From assembly GCA_949825025.1 (NCBI GenBank), contig OX463787.1, positions 16,365,707-16,429,706 of the forward strand: DNA of 64,000 nt. The letters run 5' to 3'. The DNA is from Siphlonurus alternatus. Lineage: Eukaryota > Arthropoda > Insecta > Ephemeroptera > Siphlonuridae. Below are positions 35,645 to 46,755 of the stretch, in pieces. The stretch's first letter is position 1. Every line of letters starts with the position of its first letter. Below the pieces are notes generated by a model. That model did no database searches and was not told where the DNA came from. It saw only the letters and a program-made list of their open reading frames with translations. Both the position numbers and the translations under genes were made by a program.

Positions 35645-37672
35645 CTTATTATGCAATAGGCAATTGTTTTCAATCTAAAATATTTTCTCTTGCTCTTTTA
35701 GTTGAAATTAAATTTAAATTTTTACATATGTATCATTGCATTTCAATTAACATTATTCTATTAATTGTGTTGATGCGGAATTTCGAGCTGCTTTTACAGG
35801 GTACCTATGTGACTTTCTGTCTAATTATTCATAGTTTTTTTTTTTAAATAATAAATTTAATAAATAACGAATATTACAATTATTAATATTTCATTTAAGT
35901 GAAGTGGAATTTTATAATTTATTTTTAATAAATATATTTTGGCATTTTACAACTTTACTTAAATTAATATTTTAATTACTGATTATTTAATGTAAAAAAA
36001 TAAAAAATAAATATATAAAAATATTAAATTATAATGATTAAAGAATACACTTTTGCTTTATACTGTATAGTGGGAGAGTAATAAAAATAATAAAATTGAA
36101 AGGGAAGATTATCATGATATATAATGTAACATAAAAAAAAAAAACTTCGGTCTCAGCATTCAGACTAACCATACCGTTTTAGAAAGTAGTTGTGCTGTTA
36201 GGTTACTATAGTACAGGTGAATATAGCAAGCCATGGAATAGGAGAGAGGGTAAGCGAAACTTCAACCAAATGGAAACCTTCACCTCTTCGCTCAGTCGTT
36301 GTTCTACATTCATTGTGGATACAACATCGTCGTGTGTATTTCGTTCATTTACATTTGGATTCATCATATTTTGTGTGTTGGTGTATTAACATTTATTTAT
36401 TATAAAAAAAGTGTTTATTTTTAGTGTGTGTATAACTTTTTATTGACAGAATTATTTTCTGGATTTTATTTTTTATTTATTATTTTTGTGGAAAATGTAA
36501 GTACATTTTTTTTTTAATTTGTGTGAAAGTTATTACTACTTTTGTAAATTTTATTAGGTATTAGATTTGTTCGTAATATATTTTTAAATATATTTTGTCT
36601 TGAATATTTGCATAATTTTGAATAAAATATTTTATTTTCATTATTTAATTTTGAAATATAGGTACAATTTTTGTACATAGAAACCGTTAATCTATGCAGT
36701 TAATTAAATATGTACATAAAATTGATATGTGAATTAATTTCAAATTTTAAGCGGGCTATAGTTTCTAATGATTAGCAAAATATACGTTTGTGGAAATTTC
36801 AATACAAATTTATAACAATTCTCCCTGACTAAAACAATTTAACATATTAAAAAATATTCAAATAAATGCAACCATTCATACAAAAATAGACTATGAATTA
36901 ATTTTTTAGGTAATTTGAAGACTCAGATTTTTATTTATGTTTTTGCATACTGATGATTACAGTATTAAGTTTTTTTTTATTTGAAAGCAATGAACTTATT
37001 CGCTGTAAAAAGTGGTCCGGAAATGTCATACGGAAACGCGTGCAGACTATCATGTGGCGTACTGATAACGATGGGCCATGTGGAGCTCTTACTGCCAAAA
37101 AACTGACAATTACAGGACAGTAAAGACTGCAAGTTCATGGAACTATAGCAAAAAATATCACTTTAAAACAGTGTCTTGTCCTTTATTTGCCCTTTAGATT
37201 GATATGAAGTTATAAAAAATAACCCTTAAATTGAGTTTACTTCGATAACTGCGCGTTCTTATTCTTCATTTTTTTATATTCGCAAATAAAAATATAAAAA
37301 TTGTATCAATCGCAGTTTAGAGAAAATTACTCATTTTCTATTTACAAAATTCATAAATTTTTTAATCCTTAAATTTATAATTATATTTCAAGGATTTTCA
37401 TTTTCTTCAATAAAATTGATAATTTTTAAAAAATGATAGTGTAATGACACTTACTAATTTATTACATTAAAGATTGTAAGAATTATAATAAGAAAATATA
37501 TACTAGCTCTCAATATCTACATTATAATTTTCATAATTAGAGGTAGCACTTACGGAATTAAAAACCAAGGAAAAAATGTATTAAAATTGTTATTATTTAA
37601 TTAAATATTTAAAACCTACAACTTGTTTACGAATGATGAAATATCATGAAAAGTTACAATACTTGTATACTT
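35645..37672. other. Background with a GC-richer island at 36.17-36.35 kb
   Basis: The island (GGTTACTATAGTACAGGTGA, ACCTTCACCTCTTCGCTCAG, CATCGTCGTGTG) is followed by AT-rich DNA and a GTAAGT donor at 36497. Two overlapping forward frames of about 62-65 codons cross it, neither with a recognisable domain. It could be a noncoding first exon. Confidence 0.3.
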
Positions 37673-37886
37673 AAGGCGGATTCACGTGGCGATTTTTATC
37701 GCGAAGCAAATTATGCGCACTTGCTGTAACATCCATTGGCGGCCATATTTGGCGAATAAAAAAAGGGAATTGTAAATAAACGCGATATTTGCCGCCGCTA
37801 CCCCAAATTCGCTCACTGCATAGGATTTCACAGCTTTTGCGTCAAAATCGCGTCACATCGCCGTTGTCACCATCTGAATCCGACTT
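37673..37886. mobile_element. MITE R ('AAGGCGGATTCA'), copy 3 (inverted)
   Basis: The ends are AAGGCGGATTCACGTGGCGA and the inverse of CATCTGAATCCGACTT. The interior (TTGCTGTAACATCCATTGGC, GGATTTCACAGCTTTTGCG) is the reverse complement of copies 1 and 2. It is flanked as TTAAGG/CTTAA. Confidence 0.85.
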
Positions 37887-38749
37887 AAACTTGCAAATTA
37901 ATTAAATAAAAGATAAATATATAAACAAAATTGAGTCTACAAAAACAACACTATATAAACAGTAAAAATCTCCGTTAAAGAAATGCATTTAAAACTTTTT
38001 TTTAGTGAGTTCAGTCCACATAATATTTCCTGTCCGACGTTTCAAAACCTTCAACAATTCAGGGTCCAATCTTTCTTACAAGGTTACAAACTTTGGGCTA
38101 ACCTTGCCTCTTTTTATAACCCAAAATCTCAGACGTAGAATGTGTTATTTTTTTTTTATGAAACACGTACTACCAAAAAGGTAGTTGACTTTAAAACCTT
38201 GACAGGTACACCATAGTGGAAATAAAACTTTCCTCCATTCAAAAACTCCCTTATAAACTATTCCTGGGCTGTTAATTGTTATAGAATTTTAATATTAATT
38301 TTGTTACATAATTATTTTATTTATTTAATGTTTAATTGCTACATAAATAATATTTATTATTATTTTATTTTAATACAAAATCAAATTTAATAATAATAAA
38401 AAAACCCTTCAAACTGAAACTATTTCATAATAAAACGTCATTACGTAGAATATTTTCAATTAATATTTGGTTATAAAATTATATAAATATTTAAATAGTA
38501 TATGTGGTAAATTATACAATATGATTTGTAATTAGAGAAAAAATTACTTTTTAAGTTGCTATGAAAGCAAATATATATTATTCAGAATGTCAATGATACA
38601 GGGTGAAGCATAAAAAACGAAACGAAGTGAAGAATGTAGCATGAAATTAAAATATTCTTCCAATAAATTATTTTTTTAATAAATTTAAACACAAATTATT
38701 GTTTTACACTTAATACGACAGTATATTACGGTGGTCAATGCAAAGTCGC
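37887..38749. other. AT-rich background
   Basis: AACTCCCT is at 38244-38251. No other feature was seen. Confidence 0.5.
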
Positions 38750-38890
38750 TGTAGCATGTTAAAGATGCAAGATTATTTTTTCTTGACCCCCCTTAGAGGT
38801 AGTTGACTTGTTTAGCTTGCGTGTTCGCCGGGTCAGTATAAAAAGCAGGCGCTGTAGAAAGCGAATACACTATCAGTTTCATTTTTAATC
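38750..38890 (+). promoter_or_regulatory. Candidate TATA + initiator core promoter
   Basis: In a GC-richer segment, TATAAAAAG begins at 38837 (CAGTATAAAAAGCAGGCGC), and an arthropod initiator-like ATCAGTTTC follows with its A at 38875, about 38 bp from the start of the TATA. That is somewhat longer than the usual ~30 bp. No open frame follows. It may drive a noncoding RNA or be left from a retroelement LTR (the segment starts TGTAGCATGTTA), but no LTR partner is visible. Confidence 0.35.
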
Positions 38891-39769
38891 AAAAGTGGTT
38901 TTCATTTTTTTTTATATATAGTATACTTTCTTTCTATAGTGACTTGAAGTATTATATTATCCTAGTTTTCACACGTTTTCACAAAATATAAATAATACAA
39001 ACTGTATTTACATACAGTTATTTTTGCAAAATAGAATACTGTTTAGCGTATATTATTTGGCCTATATTTTGTGTAAATGACGCACAAAATTTTCATTTTC
39101 GTCTACTCTTTTGTACTGAAGTATGGAATTTATTTTTTATTTCTGAAAAAAAGTGAAGTACCGTTTTTGAATATTGCCCTATATTTTTTTAACAATTAAT
39201 GAATTAAAATAAAGAAGTTGTATTAAAATAATTATATTTAATACAAGTTATATGTATATGACGATATTATTGACACCCTAAAGAAACTGAATTAATTTAT
39301 ACTTGTTTTTTTTTGTATCAAGAGCAATTAATGCAAAAAAAAATAGTAATTCGCAAATCTGCAAAAAAAAAAAAGAGAACTGAATATCTTATTGGCTACT
39401 TCTACTTATTTAACAGCAAAATGCTTGTCTTTTTCTATAATTTTAAAAAATTGGTCTTTTAATAATTCATATTCAATGCTTATAAAATAAATTCATAATT
39501 CAAAGGAACACAAAAAAAAAAAACGTAGCTTAGAAAAAAATCTATTACAATTATTTTTATTCACTATGTGCAATAAAAATACAACTTAAATGATAAATGA
39601 TATAAAATTGAGGTAAAAGCAGCACCATAACAGAATATGTGATATTATATCAATTTTAGCAAAAAAAATAACAACAATACATTGAAAATTTAATAAAATA
39701 ACAGTTTTTTTCTATATTTTATACACGATAAAATATCATGCTAGCAAGTTAATTATAATAGATCGATGA

Positions 39770-39915
39770 CATAATAGTGGAGATTGCTGCAGAGGTGACT
39801 AGGGGACGTTGGTCTAGTTTCGAGCATACTTTATTGCAGTCATGAACGTTACTCCTCCACTGTGTTAGTACAGGGGGGGGGGGTACCTGTAATTAACGTA
39901 AGATATACATGCAAT
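39770..39915. repeat. GC-richer unit, left copy of a local pair
   Basis: AGTTTCGAGCATACTTTATT and CTGTAATTAACGTAAGAT recur as AGTTTCGAGAATATTTTATT and TTGTAATTAACGTGATGG at 40500-40592. It contains a run of 11 G at 39877-39887. Function unknown. Confidence 0.5.
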
Positions 39916-40499
39916 TTTTATCCAACCGTAGTTCTTACACTTTTTGACGTAAAATTTAATTTTTTTATTATTTAAAAAAAAAATTATAATTTTAAAATTT
40001 TATTAATTGATTTTATTTTAAATTTAAAATATGCATTATCTTTCTATATATTTTCTTTGTAAAATGTATTATAATAGCAATAGAATTTAAAAATTTATAA
40101 TAAATAATATGCTGCTCTTGCTTCAAAATACGATTAATGAAATTAAATGCAAGGCACTTTTCGATAGTGGGAAGTTATGAAAATATGTTGTAAATAAAAT
40201 ATGAATGTGTCTCACTATAAAAATTAATGTATAGCATTGTAAATACTTTAAAAAAGGTATACGTTTTATAAGTAATTGGTAATTGTAGCAATTAAATCCA
40301 CATAAATTCAAAGTTCTAAAATGCATCAAATTAATTTGCAAGCTCCGGTACAGTAAATAAAATGCAACCCTTGCAATTTTTCTCCACAAGGAAATAATGG
40401 CATTTGAAATACACTTATGTAACAATTAAATTTAAGGTAGCCTAACACAGAAAACTGAAGCATCAAAAGTACTTCTGCATGTGGTGTATTTTTTATATA

Positions 40500-40605
40500 A
40501 TAGTTTCGAGAATATTTTATTACCTAAATAAAATCGCCGCAGTGGTGTGATAGGGAGTGGGAGGAACCATGAATTTGTAATTAACGTGATGGTAACATAA
40601 AAAGT
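40500..40605. repeat. GC-richer unit, right copy of a local pair
   Basis: Homologous to 39770-39915 at both ends, with a different middle. It may be an old tandem duplication of about 720 bp or two insertions of one element. Confidence 0.5.
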
Positions 40606-42202
40606 TTTTATTTTTATCAATAGTTGTTATTTCATATTTCTAGTTAAACAATTTAAACAAATAAATATATGAAAAATATTTAAAAAAAATAATTAAAATA
40701 TTTATTTTTTATTTTTTTTTACCATAGTTAATTTTTATATATTCTTAACATAATTTAACATTTTCTGTTTTTATTATAATTATTTATTATTATATTTATC
40801 CCAAGATGTCCCCAACTCTTATCTTACGGTGCACATCACCAAATAGTCGACTGCAATTCTTCGTGATTCAAGAATCAATTTTATATTGTTGAAATGCTGG
40901 ATTCTCAAATAATAAATAATATAATAGATCTTGTAAAGCTCTGTAGCTATAATTTTTAAAGATAAAATCGTTTAACTGCGTTATATAAGATTACATGTAA
41001 TATTTTTCTAACTCAAACTTCTTAAATTCAGTAGGTAGCTAAGTACTATGCATGTAGTGTTAAAAATTTTAGATAATCTAATACAAAGTAATACCCAAAG
41101 TACATGCGGTGTTCTCTACACAATGGCAGGACATTCACCTTGCGACAAAAATGAGGTTACAGAAGAGAAAGTTACAAAGACAACGAACCTCCCCCCTCTA
41201 TGACGTCACAGACACCTTGTCACGAGCTAACTTTAAACCCCCCACCCCCTTCTTTTTTTTTAACCCTTAACACACCTGGTCGTTTGTCAATCGTCTTCCT
41301 GAATACTTTGCCAGAAATTTATCTAACTAGACCGAAAAAACACTACTTGTTTTTTGTTCCTTTGTTGTTTTTTTACTTTATTAAAATACTTATCTATTTT
41401 GTTTAAAATTAGGGAGTCGTTTTTAATTATTGAACTGGCTTGAAGACTAAATGTAATATGTTAGATTTTAAATTCACTTCGAAAAAGTAATTCAGCATAT
41501 AAGTGATAAATTTAGCAAAAAAATGTCAAAATAATTTTTAAAAAAGTAATAATAATCATTTCTTTTCTTAATATTAAGCCAATTTATCAAAATATTTCAC
41601 ATCCAAGCTTTAATTTATGTTAGCAAATTATTAATTTCATAAAATTATATTCTTAAAAAAGATGTAACAAAATATTGAACTCAAAATCTTGCCACTTATA
41701 AGAAGCAAAAAAATTGCATTATATACTTCCCTGAACATTTTATTATAAAGTATTGCAAAGCGATTTCTATTGTATGTTTTTTTTGTGTGTGATGTTTCAT
41801 AGAGTAGGTGGGTGGTGTTGAAATTGAGTAAGGGGGGGGGGAGAGTTCGTAGACCTTTGATTAGTGAACTTGGAATTAGGTCATTGTATGAAAGTGATAG
41901 CGCCATAAATATTGTGTAGTCGTGGTGGTGGAAGGGGCAGACTAGTGGGAGTAGAACTTTTTTGTTAAAAATAATTATTTTTCATTTTTTTAATTACTTT
42001 CTCATAATATTACTATTTGTGTACTCATGATTTTTAAAAAATCAAATAGCAAATGATTTAAAAAAAAGCAAAATTCAGTTGCAAATCTGCTTGTTTGAAG
42101 AAAAAAAATATATATTTATACAATTTTAGGCACATTTGAAATGTTTGAGACATGAAAAGTCAAATAACATCTTATTATTTGTTAATTTTCATAATTATAG
42201 CC
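40606..42202. other. Background with a GC-richer island at 41.10-41.29 kb
   Basis: The island has TGACGTCA at 41201-41208 in CTCTATGACGTCACAGACAC, then a C-rich stretch. Another mild rise is at 41800-41955 with a G run. No exon is supported. Confidence 0.4.
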
Positions 42203-42336
42203 AAGCCTGTATTAATACATGGTACAATTTTTCTTTACAAGAAAATTTCAATTCCTTGCAAACAAATGAAATTGGAAATTTCTTATAAATAGAAATTGTA
42301 TACTATTATTAAAAATTATTGTGTAATAGCACCTTT
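42203..42336. mobile_element. MITE, 'AAGCCGGTATTACACG' family, copy 3 (diverged)
   Basis: AAGCCTGTATTAATACATGG and TGTGTAATAGCACCTTT are weak ends. The inner arms TTTCTTTACAAGAAAATTTC and GAAATTTCTTATAAATAGAA keep the plan of the other two copies. Confidence 0.6.
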
Positions 42337-43068
42337 AAATTAATTTTTATTGAAGAAGCAAAGAATCATTAAAAAAATGCATAAAAATATAATTTTACAC
42401 AAATTTCAATACTATATGAAATATAAAACCATTAAATAAATCATAAACTGTGAATTTTTAATCACTATTAATAAAATATTTATAAAAAATATGAGAAAAA
42501 TCATGAAAAAACATTCAAGTTTAATATATTTCAGGTCAATAATTTTAAATTATAATTTCATCATCATCATCATTACATAGAGCACAGTGATACAAGGTCG
42601 TGTATCCAACATATATTATAAAATGTGGGTCTTTTAATACCATAACTATCATAAAAGTATACCACCACTCTTATTGGACATTTAACATTGTATTCACGGG
42701 CATATAATTACTACAGAAATACTAGTTTGTTCAGAAGGGGAAAGTTACACAGCCTTGAGTTTTGCTATAATATAAACTACACGTCGACACACTAGCAGGT
42801 TCATGAACTTAAATTAGGTGTACTTGAGAGGGGAAATAACATTCTATTATATATTGTGTTTATTGTAAAAAAAAAAAATAGGCATATATGGTGTTAATTG
42901 ATTATATGTTATTATAGTGCTTGTAATTTTACCATTTGAAGTATAATATATTTACCATGTTCTATTTAAAACAATAATTATATTATAATACGTTATTTAT
43001 AGTTTTAATTGTGAAATATTTATATCACTTTTTAATAAAATCAAAACGTTTTTAATATAAAAAATATT

Positions 43069-43236
43069 GGGGGACATTCACAAAGCACTTTAACCCCCAA
43101 TTTATAGCCCCGATTTTTAACTCTGGTGCTAAGCTATGAGCTTAACATGGTTAGCCCCTGGTTTAGTACCATGTTTAGCACAAGGGTTAAAAATCAGGGC
43201 TAAAGTGGGGGTTAAAGTGCTTTGTGAATGTCCCCC
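43069..43236. mobile_element. MITE 'GGGGGACATTCACAAAGC', copy 1
   Basis: Arms of about 70 bp are mirrored: GGGGGACATTCACAAAGCAC and TTAACCCCCA on the left, GTGCTTTGTGAATGTCCCCC on the right. The flanks are ATT (43066-43068) and ATT (43237-43239), a 3 bp target duplication. A near-identical copy lies 810 bp downstream. Confidence 0.9.
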
Positions 43237-43378
43237 ATTAACTTTTATTTTTTAATTGTAAAACATGGCATTAATTACAAAATTAAATATTAAAATATTA
43301 AAAAATAATACTTAAAATGTTTTAATTTTATTTGAAAACCAAATCAAAAAATAAAGAATTAAATTTGATATCAACGTG

Positions 43379-43503
43379 TTAGCAGAAAAATTTTCTAACT
43401 CCATTGGTAAGCTGGAAAAAAATAGCTTAACTCTATTGTAAGCAAAATTAAGTTCGGATATTTTTTTCAGCTTACCAATGGAGTTAAGATATTTTTTGCT
43501 ACC
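43379..43503. mobile_element. Foldback MITE M, 125 bp
   Basis: TAGCAGAAAAATTTTCTAAC and TCCATTGGTAAGCTG on the left mirror CAGCTTACCAATGGAGTTAA and TTTTTTGCTA on the right. The middle also contains an inner weak hairpin. It is a single copy here. Confidence 0.75.
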
Positions 43504-44045
43504 ACTATGATTTTTTATTTATTTTTAATTAATATTTTTAATTTTATATACAGTTTTACCATCTGCATGCATTACAAAATGACACAAATGTTAAAATTCT
43601 GCTGTTCTACAAATTCTCCATTATCTACAAAATAGAAAATTAATTACAAATACTATAATAAAAATAATCCTGAAATTATATAGTAATGAAAATGAAATCG
43701 GAACTAGCTCATCATTATGTCATGCAAAAGTATAATATATTATTAGAAATCTGTTGCATTGCAGCAGTTAACTTTTGCTTGCAGTTGTCTGGTGTGTGTT
43801 AGTGAAAGTGAGAGCTTAGTTAGGCCTTGGGATTTGCTTGCAGGCCGCGAGGTGTTTGAACTGAATTGAGGTGAGAGGTGGGGGGACCGCATCAGAAGTT
43901 ACATCACCTTTTAAAGGGAAATAACTTAATACGGGATTTAAGAATTATTGTTCATCTAGACGATTCTATTCCTATTTTAGAGGAGGGGGTTTGGGAGAAG
44001 GGGTTGTTCACAATTTTAAGGGACTAAAATATACCTAGAGATAAT
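43504..44045. other. Short GC-richer island between MITEs
   Basis: At 43790-43920 the composition rises (TTGCAGGCCGCGAGGTG, GGTGGGGGGACCGC). No frame or splice support. Confidence 0.4.
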
Positions 44046-44223
44046 GGGGGACATTCACAAAGCACTTTAACCCCCACTTTAGCCTCGATTTTTAACCCTG
44101 GTGCTAAACGTGGTGCTAAGCTATGAGCTTAACATGGTTAGCCCCTGGTTTAGTACCATGTTTAGCACCAGGGATAAAAATCGGGGCTAAAGTTGGGGTT
44201 AAAGTGCTTTATGAATGTCCCCC
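44046..44223. mobile_element. MITE 'GGGGGACATTCACAAAGC', copy 2
   Basis: It has the same ends as copy 1 and the same interior (GCTATGAGCTTAACATGG, TAGTACCATGTTTAGCAC), with one extra GTGCTAAACGTG unit. The flanks AAT (44043-44045) and AAT (44224-44226) give a 3 bp target duplication. Confidence 0.9.
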
Positions 44224-46564
44224 AATGAATTTCATTTCATCGTTCACTTTGAAGAATTTTGGTTTAAAGTTAGTAAGGGATTTAAAAAATGTACATCTAG
44301 ACCAGTTTGATACAAGGTGAATATTTTAGGGGAGGAAGGTTTTCACAATATTAAGGGAGTGAAAAATATGTATGCAATACTGTGACATTGAATTTTGTAT
44401 TTAATTTAATCGTTCACTTTGGATCATTCTGGGTTTCGCATGAGACTAAATATATAAATTGCAAAATTTGTTTATCAACAATCTGAAATTTTGTTTTGTG
44501 AGATTTTTATTCGAATACCTGCATGAAATTAATTATTTTTCATAACAATTATCTTTATTTTCTACTGTACTTATCTGCAACAAATATTTCTACCCAAAGT
44601 ATTAGGCTATACATTTTAACTGCAGACAATGCATTGCTGTACATAAATTAGCTACACTTCAATAATTTGTAAGCGCAATAGCAGAAAACGTTAAAAAAAA
44701 TTAAAAAGCACACATTTTTTATGGCACCTTTAATTACTTAAATTGCGCTGGAAATTGCAGTATTAATATGGAAAGTCAGCTTACGATCATTCAAATTAAA
44801 TTATTACATGAACATCATACATAATGTTGATAATGTCATAAATTGCGAAGTTTCAATTTGTAAATAATTGTGCCAGGTTTTAACAGGAATAATTTTAGTG
44901 TTCTAGCTATTGGCTAAAAAACAAAATAAATAACAAATTGCCAATATCGAAATTAAGACAAACGAAAAATTAATTTAAAAGAATATTTTTTATTTTGAAA
45001 TAAAATTACAAACTTTTTTCATTTAAAAAAGGTAATTTTATATTTTAATTTCATAAAGCAGTTAAAATAATTGTTAAATATTTTAATTTTATTACGATAT
45101 TCATGAAATAATTTAACTTTCGTACTTTAATTTTGCAACTGCATTTTTCAGTTCGAGTAATTAAAGGTGCGTACAGTAATCAAATTCAAAGAGCGCTTGA
45201 AAACTGCATCCGCAGTAGAACCAGCGCTCTGCTGTCATATAGCGATGTAAACATGGCGCTACGAGGCGCCACCGGGTTATAAGAGGTCAGAGCATTGACC
45301 TGGGAAGTGGAAAATATTTCGGAGCGTAAGAAAATCGATTTTCTTCTAACACAGCGTGAATGAACTTTAGATTTAATAATAGAAAAAGGTGAATAACTTC
45401 TTATTTTTTCAAAATATTCTATCAGTTTTATTCTAAATCAATAACTATAATCAGAATATAATCAATAATTGATAAAAATACATAATTATTAATTAATGTT
45501 TGTAAATTTAAATATAAAATATCGTTTTAATTTTTAATGTTTAAAAATATTTACAAAATAATGTTAAAATTTATAATACTAATGAGATGTAATAATCAAA
45601 TCCATGTCTACAGTTTGTTAAAATGAGTGAATTATAATAATAAAATATGATAATATTAATAAAACTATAAAAATATTAAATAAATTGAAGCATATTTATA
45701 ATTCAATAAAAACTTATAAGTTCATATATACTGGGAAGTCTACTTTTAAATATATTAAATTATATAATATGCAGTTGTTGCATTTTCTAAAAGCGCAGTA
45801 TGCAAGTACACCATTACTACCTTAGTATTGATATTGAGGGTAGGTTGTCTGGGCTAGGCTTATAGAGCGAGGTCACGTGAACAGTTCAATGACCCCGGAA
45901 GTATGGCAATGAAGGGGAGGGTTACTTTTGGCGGGAATTTACAGAGAGTAAGGGGAGGGAACGAACAGGTGGAAAATGAAGAGAGTGAGGGGTGGAGTCA
46001 CTGCCCCCTCATCATGCATGGAGTTTGCGTACTACCATTAATAAGGGTTGCCAACTTAATTTATACTAGCTTTTATTACTAAATTTAGTATTATTACCTA
46101 AATAAATACTAATATATAATTGGTTTTTGTTTCTAAATTTATTATAATTACCTAAAATTCAAATATGAAACCATGCTCTTTTTTTTATTAACTTTATTTT
46201 AATACTATAAAAATTGAAATATTGCATATTCCGTCAATATTGATTTATAAAATTTAACTTATTTTGTTTTAAATATTATAAGTAAAAATTAAAATTATAA
46301 GTATCTCTTTTATTTTTAAATTTGTTACATATAATTATAATTATCAAAATTATTACTTCATTCAAAAAGTATATCTAATTTTTGAATTTCACTAATTTAA
46401 TATTATAATTGAAAATTTATTATATATATAAAAGTCGCAAACGTTAGCAGTAGCAAGAATTACTGTTCAATATGAACTTCCAGCGCTTGTAGTGGAATTG
46501 ATACATAATGATAATGTGTATATTCTATAGAGTAATGAACTTAAAATACGTATAAATTAAAAAA
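44224..46564. other. Background with GC-richer islands at 45.17-45.33 and 45.83-46.03 kb
   Basis: The first has GCGCTACGAGGCGCC (inverted repeat) and AGCATTGACCTGGG. The second has GAGGTCACGTGAACAG with a perfect CACGTG, AATGACCCCGG and purine-rich GAGTGAGGGGTGGAGT. Both are candidate regulatory DNA. No open frame of note. Confidence 0.35.
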
Positions 46565-46755
46565 AAATGAGAACATGAAACAAGTTGGTACAACTGATAA
46601 ACATGCAGTACATTGCAATAATGGCGACGGAAATGCACTTTGTAACCGATCAATACCTGCATGCAAGTGCTGGATGGTGCACTCTTGCAAGGCCCAGAGA
46701 ATTGCACATGCCTCACCAGACAGCCCGGGATTCATGTTTGTTCTTGCAATTTTTT
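46565..46755. repeat. Possible eroded repeat or regulatory island
   Basis: The GC-rich centre (ACCTGCATGCAAGTGCTGG, CAGACAGCCCGGG) is bounded by weakly inverted AATGAGAACATGAAAC and GATTCATGTTTGTTC. Four overlapping short frames cross it on both strands, which argues against any of them being coding. Confidence 0.35.

Noticed and set aside
38750..39000. Solo LTR starting TGTAGCATGTTA
   Set aside because: No matching ACA end with a flanking 4-6 bp duplication could be found.
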